This document shows, in pieces, positions 9,512 through 16,910 of a stretch of 64,000 bases of DNA. Source of the DNA: G963704535 sp963704535 (lineage in GTDB: Bacteria > Chloroflexota > Chloroflexia > Chloroflexales > Roseiflexaceae); the NCBI GenBank assembly GCA_963704535.1, contig OY969916.1:2542001-2606000 (forward strand). The letters are read 5' to 3'. The stretch's first letter is position 1. Each line of letters opens with the position of its first letter. Under the pieces are notes generated by a model, which made no database searches, was not told the DNA's origin, and saw nothing but the letters and a program-made list of their open reading frames with translations. The position numbers and the translations under genes are program-made.

Positions 9512-9871
9512 ATGATTACCACCGCAAATCGGATCTTCGTTCATCCAGACTACGCCGGGCAGTTCGAGGAGAACTTCCGCAACCGGGCCGCCCTGGTCGA
9601 CCGCATGCCCGGCTTTGTCAGCAACCAGTTGCTGCGGCCGGTCAACGCCGGCGACCCCTACATTGTCCTCACCGTCTGGGAGACGCGCGCACACTTCGAG
9701 CAGTGGGTCGGCTCGGACGCATTTCGCGAGGGCCACGCGCGGTCAAGCAGCCTGCCGAAAGATACCTTCAGCGCGCCGAGCAAGCTGGAGTTGCACGAGA
9801 TCATCCTGGACACCACTCGCCCCGACTTGGTGCCGGAGCCACAGGGCCGGCCCTTCCAGCCGCATGGATAA
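9512..9871 (+). CDS. IsdG/HmoB-like antibiotic-biosynthesis-monooxygenase domain protein (probable haem-degrading)
   Basis: 119 residues from ATG 9512, preceded by GGAGGAAA. The fold is a single ABM ferredoxin-like domain: an N-terminal strand ITTANRIFVHP, a helix rich in Arg, MPGFVSNQLLRP, then YIVLTVWETRAHFEQWVGSD. Asn6, Trp65 and His75 sit at the spacing of the IsdG catalytic triad (Asn7, Trp67, His77 in staphylococcal IsdG). That makes a haem oxygenase of the IsdG type more likely than a quinol monooxygenase. It would free iron from haem in the cytoplasm. The neighbouring remnant of an iron/haem-binding protein fits. Residue identity is seen; activity is inferred. Confidence 0.75.
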   Translation: MITTANRIFVHPDYAGQFEENFRNRAALVDRMPGFVSNQLLRPVNAGDPYIVLTVWETRAHFEQWVGSDAFREGHARSSSLPKDTFSAPSKLELHEIILDTTRPDLVPEPQGRPFQPHG

Positions 9872-9983
9872 GCGGCTGTCTGAAAAGGGGGAGTTTGAGG
9901 GGCGGCCCCTCAAGAATCCCCTTTCCACCACAGCTCGTAGGTGAGACAATGCCCTTTTCAAACCGCTTCTCAGAAAGGCAACC
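9872..9983. mobile_element. MITE-like element copy (diverged ends)
   Basis: ggctgtctgaaaagggggag begins next to the monooxygenase stop. Then come the hairpin tttgaggggcggcccctcaa, a spacer with ccaccacagctcgtaggtga, and an end reading cccttttcaaaccgcttctc. It has the same order as the 32898-32998 element but a more diverged right end. An ATG at 9949 lies within it, which is why I place the nitroreductase start later. Confidence 0.7.
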
Positions 9984-9987
9984 AGGC

Positions 9988-10590
9988 ATGACCAATGACA
10001 CCCGCGACGCGCATCCAATGCTTGAGGCGCTACGCACCCGGCGCAGTTTTGGGCTGAAAGAGCTTTCCCCGGAACCGATCGATCTGACCCTAATCGCGCA
10101 GATCCTTGAGGCGGCCAACTGGGCGCCCAGCCACGGCAAGACCGAGCCGTGGCGCTTTGTGGTCTACAGCGGCGCGGCGCGCCGGATCGTGGGCGATGCC
10201 TTTGGCACGGCCTTCCGTCTGCTCAACCAGGGCGCGGCCTCCAATGAGGCCGGCGAGCGCGCGCAGCGCGAGCGGGTCTGGCAGGCGCCGGTCTGGATCG
10301 CGCTGGGGATGCGACCCGATCCGAAGATGCCGGAGTGGGAGGAGCTGATTGCCTTCGGCAGCGCGGTGCAAAACGCCCAGTTGATGGCGAGCACTCTGGG
10401 ACTCGGGAGCAAGTGGACCAGCGGCGTCTGCGCGACCCACGCCCATGTCGCGGAAGTCGTCGGCTTTGCGCCGGAAACACATCTCTACGGCTTTCTCTAC
10501 GCTGGTCGGCCTGCCGTGCCCTGGCCCGAAGGGCAGCGCCGCCCACTGGCCGAGAAGGTGCGCTGGGTCAACGAGCCACCCAACGACTGA
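9988..10590 (+). CDS. nitroreductase-family FMN oxidoreductase
   Basis: 200 residues from ATG 9988, with AGAAAGG upstream; longer starts run through the repeat element. The FMN-binding N-terminus LRTRRSFGLKELSPEPIDL is followed by ILEAANWAPSHGKTEPWRFV, the classical nitroreductase motif. FGSAVQNAQLMASTLGLGS and a C-terminal GFLYAGRP complete the fold. Family members are dimeric NAD(P)H-dependent flavoproteins that reduce nitro, quinone, enone or related substrates. The specific substrate is unknown. It lies alone between a MITE-like element and a heptanucleotide palindrome. Confidence 0.9.
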   Translation: MTNDTRDAHPMLEALRTRRSFGLKELSPEPIDLTLIAQILEAANWAPSHGKTEPWRFVVYSGAARRIVGDAFGTAFRLLNQGAASNEAGERAQRERVWQAPVWIALGMRPDPKMPEWEELIAFGSAVQNAQLMASTLGLGSKWTSGVCATHAHVAEVVGFAPETHLYGFLYAGRPAVPWPEGQRRPLAEKVRWVNEPPND

Positions 10591-10652
10591 CGTTACGTGT
10601 TACGTGTTGCGTGTTATGTGCGCTGACACGCAACACGTAACACGTAACACGG
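10591..10652. repeat. heptanucleotide palindrome (TTACGTG/CGTGTTG type)
   Basis: Units ttacgtg and ttgcgtg on the left pair with cacgcaa and cacgtaa units on the right, around a loop gtgcgctgacac. The loop GCGCTGACAC is also present at 43055-43132 and 50229-50283. It starts at the base after the nitroreductase stop codon. Confidence 0.8.
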
Positions 10653-10701
10653 ACAAATGCCGATAAGCCCATCAAGTGACCCTCTCGTGGGGAGCATAGC
10701 C

Positions 10702-11454
10702 ATGTCGAAGATCATCTCGGTCCACTCGTTCCGCGGTGGGACGGGGAAGTCCAACACCACGGCCAATATCGCCGCCCTGCTGGCCGCCGAGGGCCACCGC
10801 GTCGGCGTGATCGACACCGACATCCAATCCCCCGGCATCCACGTCCTGTTCGGGCTCGAAGCCGATCACATGGGCTACTCGCTCAACGACTACCTGTGGG
10901 GCAAATGTGATATCGAGGAGGCCGCCCTCGACGTCACCGCGCGCCTGGGCGCCGAGACCGCCGGCCAGGTGTTTCTGATCCCGTCGAGCATCAAGCCGGG
11001 CGAGATCGCCAGGATGCTCAAGGGCTACGACGTGGGCCTGCTCAACGACGGCTTCCACCGCCTAGTCGAGGAGCTGGCGCTGGACATGCTGATGATCGAC
11101 ACGCACCCCGGCTTGAACGAGGAGACGCTGCTCTCGATCGCGATCTCCGACGCATTAGCGATCATTATGCGGCCGGACCAGCAGGACTACCAGGGCACCG
11201 GGGTGACGGTCGAGGTGGCGCGCAAGCTGGAGGTGCCGCGGCTGCTGCTGGTGGTCAACAAGACCCCGCCGTCGTTCGACTTCGCGATGGTCAAGGCGCG
11301 CGTCGAGCAAGCCTACCAAGCCGAGGTGGCGGCGGTGCTGCCGCACTCCGACGAGATGATGACGCTGGCCAGCGCCGGGATCTTCGCGCTGCGCTACCCC
11401 GACCACCCGATTACCGCATCGCTTCGGCATGTCGCAGAGCGGCTGATCTCATAA
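10702..11454 (+). CDS. ParA/MinD-type P-loop ATPase
   Basis: 250 residues from ATG 10702, with GGGGAG about 7 nt upstream. The deviant Walker A FRGGTGKSNTTANIAALLA is at residues 9-27, followed by GVIDTDIQSPGIHVLFG (Walker A' Asp) and LDMLMIDTHPGLNEETLL (Walker B). These place it in the SIMIBI ParA/MinD class, ATPases that position cargo or regulate assemblies. There is no DNA-binding domain and no parB-like neighbour. FleN/MinD-type or tight-adherence CpaE-type roles cannot be separated from sequence alone. VNKTPP and a C-terminal amphipathic helix region (SLRHVAERLIS) are seen. The TAA stop overlaps the first base of a repeat element. Confidence 0.88.
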   Translation: MSKIISVHSFRGGTGKSNTTANIAALLAAEGHRVGVIDTDIQSPGIHVLFGLEADHMGYSLNDYLWGKCDIEEAALDVTARLGAETAGQVFLIPSSIKPGEIARMLKGYDVGLLNDGFHRLVEELALDMLMIDTHPGLNEETLLSIAISDALAIIMRPDQQDYQGTGVTVEVARKLEVPRLLLVVNKTPPSFDFAMVKARVEQAYQAEVAAVLPHSDEMMTLASAGIFALRYPDHPITASLRHVAERLIS

Positions 11455-11527
11455 GACAAGGTTCTTTGGGGCTTTACAGTTCTATGAAAAAAGGGGGTTT
11501 GAGGGGGGCCGCCCTTCAGTCTCCCTC
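11454..11527. mobile_element. short element with IS-like end (AGACAAGGTT) and hairpin
   Basis: It begins agacaaggttctttggggct, then ttacagttctatg, very like the left end of the complete IS at 14488 (agacaaggttcataggtact, ttacagttcgg). The rest is the G-rich hairpin gggggtttgaggggggccgc with ccttcagtctccctc. In both places the first A of AGACAAGG is the last base of the TAA stop of the gene to the left. It has no coding capacity. Confidence 0.65.
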
Positions 11528-11602
11528 AGGTAGTAGTATAATGCGTACTATTATTGCCCTTTGAGCGAGATCACGAGCAGAGATATGCTGCGTTGTAAGA
11601 AA

Positions 11603-11697
11603 CTGTCTGAAAAGGGGGAGTTTGAGGGGGCCGCCCCTCAAGAACCCCCTTCCCACCACGACTATGAGCGACAAATCAACCTTTTCAGATAGCCTCT
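11603..11697. mobile_element. MITE-like element copy
   Basis: ctgtctgaaaagggggagtt, hairpin, then ccaccacgactatgagcgac and aaatcaaccttttcagatag ending cctct. This is the same order as 32898-32998, with one change in the right terminal repeat (GATAG for GACAG). It lies 38 nt upstream of the DUF4157 gene. The gap 11455-11734 holds only these two elements and a short unique stretch. Confidence 0.8.
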
Positions 11698-11734
11698 AAG
11701 GATAGAATACGCCGGATAGAAGGTGGGATGGAAT

Positions 11735-13762
11735 ATGAAAACCATTGCACAACAGCACAATCAACCTCAAAAGCAGGCATCGTCGAGCCTTGATCGGCCG
11801 AACACGGCAGCACCTAGCCCATCCCATCACGAGCATCCTACCCGCCAGGTGCAGCGCGCAATGAGTAATCAAACGGTGCAACAGCTGTTGCAGACTCATG
11901 CTGAAGAGTTCGAAGCCGGGTCTACTAATAGGGCGTTATCTCGCTTCGAGCACGATTTCAGCAGCATTCCCATACATCCTCCTTCTGTGGGGGCGATTCA
12001 GCCGAAACTGACGATCAGCAAGGCGGGGGACGAGTATGAGCAAGAGGCGGATCAGATCTCCGAACAGGTGATGCGCATGCCCAAGCTACAGCGCACTTCC
12101 ACCTACGGCGGCGGATACCCTACGTATCAGACGAAGCAACTGGTCTCGGAACCTGAGCACTTGCAGACGAAGCACGTCGAATCGGGCGACCAGGGGCAGA
12201 CCAAAGCACCGTCCATCGTCCACGAAATATTGAGTTCGGCCGGACAGCCATTCCATCAAACCACTCGATCCTTCATGGAAGAGCGCTTCGGTTATGACTT
12301 CGGGCATGTTCGCACCCACACGGATGCACGTGCCGAGGAAGCGGCGCGCGCGGTACGTGCCCGGGCGTTCACTGTTGACGCAAACATTGTATTCGGTCAC
12401 AACCAGTTCGCGCCTGAAACAGCGGAAGGACAACGCCTCATTGCGCATGAACTCACTCATGTTATCCAGCAACGGTCGGCCAGCAACAGCGTGCCGCACG
12501 AGCAAAGCAATGGCCTGTCGATTAGCGCCACTCCCTCTCGCATCAGTCGATCGCCATCGACTAAGCAGGACTTGCACAGCGAACTCATCGAGCAGTTCCG
12601 GGGGGCGAATGGTCTCCCGCCGCATGGGATCGATCCAGTCACGGGACAGCAGGTGGGGCCTACAGACTCCGAGATCCGCTTTGGCGGCCTGCTTGAGCGT
12701 TGGCTTTTAGCCAACCGACCGCCGGGCCAGACGCAAGCGCCTGGCACAACGGCCTCTCCCACGCAGACCCCTCCCGCACAAGCGCCCGCGACGACTGTTC
12801 GCGGCGTTCCTGCTCCAACTCAGGCTCCCAACATCATAGGCCCTGGGAACACCAGTGTCGTTGCAGCTTGCCAGAACGCCGTTGACCGCGGCGCTTGCCT
12901 GCAACACCATACGTATGTCTTAAACATCCTACCCCAAGCGATCGCCAACATCCGCAGCGTTTCTTCACCATATAGCGCGGCGATCGCTAACTTGTATGCC
13001 GCGACGCTCCCGGCCGCCCAAGCGGCCGCAGCCCCCACCCCGTGGGGTTCGCCGAACGCGCGGTTCGGAGCCTCGGTGGATGCGGCGGCCGGCCCGGTCA
13101 CGGTGACATTCGGCGCGACTACTTTCACCTTCAATCGGTTCACCATAAGCCTTCAGCAGCAGACGGGAGGAGCGAACGGGCAAGCGTTTGGTGCCGGAGG
13201 CCCGATCGCCTTCATCAACCTCAACGAGGCCAGCAACGATGCCCTGCTACGCAATATCGCCGGCATTGAGGCAACAATGATCCACGAGACCATGCACATC
13301 TTCATGGAGATCATTGAGGGAAACAACAGGGGCCGCACAGCCGGCACCCCCCCGGTTGATTCGAATCTTGATCGCACGAGCTATGCGACGCTCCAGACCA
13401 GCCTCGAGAACGCGCTCCTTCCTTTCATCACACAGATTCGGCAGCTACCCAGTTTCACGGGCGCTCCAGCGACGGGATCGACGCAGCAGGACACCATATC
13501 GACCGCACGGTCGTTCCTGAGCGAGACCATCGCGCGTACTGAGGCCGGGATCTTCGCGAAGCAGCGCGCCGGCCAGGCATTCGCCGCGACCGATTTGCGC
13601 GCGCTTCCTCCCTTCATCCACGCCAGCGACTACTGGTTCCCAACGCCGCCAGTGCCCCAGGAGCTTAAGACGTTCATTCAGACAAACCAGACACAGATTG
13701 ACGCAGCGATCCAACCGATCATCTATCAGGTTGGGGAGAGGTACCTTAATCTCAGGCCATGA
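11735..13762 (+). CDS. DUF4157 (eCIS-core) protein with C-terminal zinc-protease-like region
   Basis: 675 residues from ATG 11735, preceded by AGGTGGGA. Residues 1-160 are polar and disordered-looking, Gln/Ser rich. The block MEERFGYDFGHVRTHTDARA to AHELTHVIQQ (about residues 180-246) is the DUF4157 domain. That domain has its own HExxH and is known from proteins linked to extracellular contractile injection systems (eCIS), where it is found in cargo/effector proteins. A Pro/Thr/Gln linker follows (about 325-370). The C-terminal 300 residues then carry a second HExxH in MIHETMHIFMEIIEGN (about residue 516). The C-terminal half may be a metallopeptidase effector. No sheath, baseplate or tube genes are in the window, so the delivery apparatus is not shown. 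Function is inferred from family context. Confidence 0.8.
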   Translation: MKTIAQQHNQPQKQASSSLDRPNTAAPSPSHHEHPTRQVQRAMSNQTVQQLLQTHAEEFEAGSTNRALSRFEHDFSSIPIHPPSVGAIQPKLTISKAGDEYEQEADQISEQVMRMPKLQRTSTYGGGYPTYQTKQLVSEPEHLQTKHVESGDQGQTKAPSIVHEILSSAGQPFHQTTRSFMEERFGYDFGHVRTHTDARAEEAARAVRARAFTVDANIVFGHNQFAPETAEGQRLIAHELTHVIQQRSASNSVPHEQSNGLSISATPSRISRSPSTKQDLHSELIEQFRGANGLPPHGIDPVTGQQVGPTDSEIRFGGLLERWLLANRPPGQTQAPGTTASPTQTPPAQAPATTVRGVPAPTQAPNIIGPGNTSVVAACQNAVDRGACLQHHTYVLNILPQAIANIRSVSSPYSAAIANLYAATLPAAQAAAAPTPWGSPNARFGASVDAAAGPVTVTFGATTFTFNRFTISLQQQTGGANGQAFGAGGPIAFINLNEASNDALLRNIAGIEATMIHETMHIFMEIIEGNNRGRTAGTPPVDSNLDRTSYATLQTSLENALLPFITQIRQLPSFTGAPATGSTQQDTISTARSFLSETIARTEAGIFAKQRAGQAFAATDLRALPPFIHASDYWFPTPPVPQELKTFIQTNQTQIDAAIQPIIYQVGERYLNLRP

Positions 13763-13867
13763 CTTGCTCGGCACATGGGTTCAGGCTGTTACCAATCGCC
13801 AGGTACTTCAAGAAACTCTAGGTTCGCAAGGAGGGAAAACGGGGAAGCAAGCTCAGGAGCACTCTAA

Positions 13868-14488
13868 ATGAACAAGAATCGGGTGGAAGCCTTTAGTGAC
13901 GGCGTATTTGCGATTGTTATCACCCTGCTCATTCTCGATATCAGGGTTCCCGAGGTCGAGTATAACCAACTGGCAGCATCGCTCGTCGCTGTGCTCCCAC
14001 GCATATTCGCCTATGTGATCAGCTTCGGCGTCATCGGGGTCTACTGGCTTGCACACCATCAGTCATTGCAGTTGGTTGGAAAACTGAACGGCTTTCTGAT
14101 TTGGCTGAACCTGATCTACCTGCTCGCCGTGAGTTTCATGCCATTTCCGACCGCGCTCCTGGGTCGCTACCCCATGCAGCCACTCCCGATCGTGATTTAT
14201 GGGCTTAATCTGATCGCGGCGAATACAATAGGACGTGTGGTGACAGTGTATATGCGCACACATCCTGAACTAGAGGGCGAATATGCCCATCGGGCGAGCC
14301 ACAAAAGCTTCTATCTCTTTGTCTTTGTCAATGGCGGCTATGTGCTTGCGATGCTGCTTGGGTTTTTCGCGCCAATCGTCAGTTATGCTATCTTTGTCGT
14401 TGTTTTGATGGTGGTGATTGTCTTCTACAGTCTCACGCCGGTCGCTAGACAGGCGGAAGGCGTGCCACATGCCATCCACGAGCATTAA
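13868..14488 (+). CDS. TMEM175-type (DUF1211) potassium channel protein
   Basis: 206 residues. The start MNKNRVEAFSDGVFAIVITL contains the RxxxFSDGVFAI motif on the first transmembrane helix, the hallmark of TMEM175-family channels, in which conserved hydrophobic residues of this helix form the pore. About six membrane segments are visible, including VLPRIFAYVISFGVIGVYWL, LIWLNLIYLLAVSFMPFPTA and the C-terminal YAIFVVVLMVVIVFYSL. The length fits bacterial single-repeat members, which assemble as tetramers and conduct K+ with low selectivity. The stop codon TAA (14486-14488) overlaps the first base of the following insertion sequence. Confidence 0.85.
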   Translation: MNKNRVEAFSDGVFAIVITLLILDIRVPEVEYNQLAASLVAVLPRIFAYVISFGVIGVYWLAHHQSLQLVGKLNGFLIWLNLIYLLAVSFMPFPTALLGRYPMQPLPIVIYGLNLIAANTIGRVVTVYMRTHPELEGEYAHRASHKSFYLFVFVNGGYVLAMLLGFFAPIVSYAIFVVVLMVVIVFYSLTPVARQAEGVPHAIHEH

Positions 14489-16141
14489 GACAAGGTTCAT
14501 AGGTACTTTACAGTTCGGCATCATGCCGCCAGGGTCTTGGCAGGCGCCACCGTAGGCCTGACCTCCTCAGGGGGCGGGTAGCCAAGTGCCACCAGCCAGT
14601 CTGTCGGCGCAGAGAGCATCCCGCTCAAATGCAGTGGACTTTTACCTTTATGCACACCGCGAGTGAACACTCGATGATTATGCCAGACCGCTATCAACGC
14701 CAACAGCCCATTCGACAAGCTGCGATGCACCGCCAGATGTGGTCGCAGGATCGAGTGGTAGCGCTCGACCGCGCTCGATACCCGCACTGCCTGCTCCCAA
14801 CTCTTCCACAGCACCCGCGCCGCTACTCGCCAGCTCTCCGGCACTGCCGCCAGCACCTGCTCCGTGTTCCAGCCCAATTCTCGCCGATGCAGCCAAGCCC
14901 AGCCCAGCAGTGCTTGGTGTGTGTGTGGCAACACGGTTTGCAGATCGTGCTGAACCTGCGCCACTTGTGGCACGAAGGTCAGCATCTCTGGCAGCCTGTC
15001 AACGAGCAGTGCCTGCAAGCGCTGCACCTGTGCAAGCTGTGGTGCAGGCGCCTGCTCTGCCAGTTCGCCAATCAGGCTCAACACAACATCGACTTCGGCT
15101 TGGCGCATCAAAGCCGAGAGCAAGCCACGCCCGTCCAGCACCACCACCTCCAGCAACCGATGCAGTTCGCCCATCAGATAGTTCAGCGCACCAAGCAGTT
15201 GCTCGGCTGCTGCCAGCTCCTGAGTATGAGCGCTCAGATCAGTCTTGGGGCACCTTCCCAGCGGACGCTTGCCAGCCGCGATGCGCGCGGCTTGGCGCTC
15301 GACCACCGCAGTCTGAGCTTTGAGGGTGCGCAGTTGCTTTTTCAGCCGCCCCAGCAGTTGCGAACAAGAGTGCAGCACATGCCATTGGTCAGCTTGGAGT
15401 GGCAGATCGGGAGTGACAGTGCGACAGGCGGCCAGGCAGGCCGCGCCACCATCCAGCACAACTCGATCCCAGCGCAAGCCACGCTCTTCAAGCTCCCACA
15501 AGACCAAGATCCAACTCTCAGTGTCAACGGGGAGCGGTCCCACGCTGGTCCAGACCACGCCAGAGTGAACATCAACCACATTGAGAATGGCGCCACGACG
15601 GTCGTTGGCGTAGATTTCGTCCAAGGCCAGCGCACGAGTGGAGCAGGGCAGATTGGTTTGCATCCAAGAGAGCGCACGCTGAGAGGCTTGCTGGAGTATC
15701 GAGCAGATCGTGGCCAAGCTGATGCCCTGCTCGGTCAGGGTGCGCAGACACGTTTGAATGCCACGCTCAGAAGCGTGACCATGAACGAGCACGGTCAAGA
15801 CTTGGCGTTCGAGCGAGATAGGAGTGGCATCAGGTGGAGAGGCTGGCTCAAAGGCGGTAAGCAGGGCCTGCTGGGCGCGCTGACGCCAGGCGTACAAGGT
15901 CGGGCGCGAGATGTTGTGCTCACGGCTGAGGCGAGTAATCAGGCCATACTGAGTAGGATGAGCCAGCATTTCGGCACTCCATTGCGCCCGCTGTTCGGGC
16001 GTGCTAGGATGTGTGTGAACGATTGGTTCCTCCCTGGTGACTGGTTGGTTGTGACATTTCAACCATACCACCAGGGAGTTGTTTTGTCAGTAGGTTCGAG
16101 CAGAGTGTAAAGTCAGATTGGCCCCTTCTGAAACCTTGTCT
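14488..16141. mobile_element. complete insertion sequence, about 1.65 kb
   Basis: The left end reads agacaaggttcataggtact and the right end, in reverse complement, agacaaggtttcagaagggg. Both have a second shared block further in (ACTTTACA at 14514-14521 region and its complement near 16105). It encloses one transposase gene on the minus strand. No target-site duplication is visible (left flank catta, right flank aagcg). The outer 10 bases of both ends recur in short elements at 11454, 39758 and 52905. Confidence 0.7.
14521..16071 (-). CDS. DDE-type transposase, family not assigned
   Basis: 516 residues. An N-terminal helix-turn-helix is visible (YGLITRLSREHNISRPTLYA, about residues 42-61). 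It is followed by a second helical domain and an RNase H-like core: LALDEIYANDRRGAILNVVD (Asp151), VVLDGGAACLAACR (Asp207) and LQADQWHVLHSCSQLLGRLK. The DQWHVLHS segment resembles the second-Asp region of transposases that have a long insertion before the catalytic Glu (MULE/ISL3-like layouts). I cannot assign an IS family from memory. A long plus-strand frame opposite it is only its shadow. The gene fills the IS and is intact, so the element could be active. Confidence 0.8.
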   Translation of the reverse strand: MVWLKCHNQPVTREEPIVHTHPSTPEQRAQWSAEMLAHPTQYGLITRLSREHNISRPTLYAWRQRAQQALLTAFEPASPPDATPISLERQVLTVLVHGHASERGIQTCLRTLTEQGISLATICSILQQASQRALSWMQTNLPCSTRALALDEIYANDRRGAILNVVDVHSGVVWTSVGPLPVDTESWILVLWELEERGLRWDRVVLDGGAACLAACRTVTPDLPLQADQWHVLHSCSQLLGRLKKQLRTLKAQTAVVERQAARIAAGKRPLGRCPKTDLSAHTQELAAAEQLLGALNYLMGELHRLLEVVVLDGRGLLSALMRQAEVDVVLSLIGELAEQAPAPQLAQVQRLQALLVDRLPEMLTFVPQVAQVQHDLQTVLPHTHQALLGWAWLHRRELGWNTEQVLAAVPESWRVAARVLWKSWEQAVRVSSAVERYHSILRPHLAVHRSLSNGLLALIAVWHNHRVFTRGVHKGKSPLHLSGMLSAPTDWLVALGYPPPEEVRPTVAPAKTLAA

Positions 16142-16154
16142 AAGCGATCGAATG

Positions 16155-16910
16155 CTACCCCTCCTCCTCGGCCGGCGGGGCCATCCCGCCCCTGATCTCT
16201 TCGGGCGCCTCGATCCAGCCGCGGCGTAGTGCGTAGAGCACGGCCTGGGTGCGGTCGTTGAGCGAGAGTTTACGCAAGATCGACGAGATGTGATTCTTCA
16301 CCGTCTGGGTGCTGATCCCCAGCGTATCGGCGATCTCCTTGTTGCTGCCGCCGGAGGCGATGCGCTCCAGCACCTCGATCTCGCGGTCGCTCAGCGGCGT
16401 GAACAGCGGGAAGTCGGCGTCGGGGTTGGCCGAGAGATCCTGGGGCAGGCTGCGGAACTGCGAGAGCAGCCGGCTGGCGACCTTGGGCTCCTCCAGCACC
16501 ACGTCGTTGATCACATACTCGCCGCGGGCCACGCGCCGCAGCATTTCGGCTAGGTCCTTGGGATTGATGTCCTTGGAGCGGTAGGCGGCGGCGCCAGCCT
16601 GAAGCGCGCTGAAGGCCTGTTCGTCGCCCTCGTAGATACTGAGCATGACCACGCCGACGCTGGGGTACTGGTGGCGCAGTTGGCGGGTCAGCTCCAGCCC
16701 GCTGATGCCGGGCAGGTTCAGGTCGGCCAGGACGACGTTGGGTTCGAGGTTCGGCGGCGTGCTCAACAGCCAGTTGAGCGCCTCCTCGCCCGACGAGGCC
16801 TCGGCCACGATGTCGATCTCATCGTAGATCGATAGCGCCGAGCGGACACCCTGGCGAAACAATGGGTGATCGTCGACGATGAGCAGCTTCACGGAAACGT
16901 TGGGGGGCAC
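16155..16910 (-). CDS. NarL/LuxR-type response regulator
   Basis: 251 residues from a GTG at 16910 preceded by AAAGGAG at 8 nt. This site lies inside the end of maf, so the two genes overlap by 22 bp and are probably translationally coupled. The receiver domain has the acidic pair (LLIVDDHPLFRQ, residues 9-20), the phospho-acceptor Asp63 in VVLADLNLPGISG, and the Lys in YRSKD. The C-terminal LuxR helix-turn-helix is LSDREIEVLERIASGGSNKE to VKNHISSILRKL. It should bind DNA when phosphorylated. Its cognate histidine kinase is not adjacent. Confidence 0.92.
   Translation of the reverse strand: MPPNVSVKLLIVDDHPLFRQGVRSALSIYDEIDIVAEASSGEEALNWLLSTPPNLEPNVVLADLNLPGISGLELTRQLRHQYPSVGVVMLSIYEGDEQAFSALQAGAAAYRSKDINPKDLAEMLRRVARGEYVINDVVLEEPKVASRLLSQFRSLPQDLSANPDADFPLFTPLSDREIEVLERIASGGSNKEIADTLGISTQTVKNHISSILRKLSLNDRTQAVLYALRRGWIEAPEEIRGGMAPPAEEEG

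Noticed and set aside
14629..16110. Plus-strand open frame of 493 codons inside the IS
   Set aside because: His/Gln/Arg-rich shadow of the transposase; the minus-strand protein shows HTH and DDE-type motifs.
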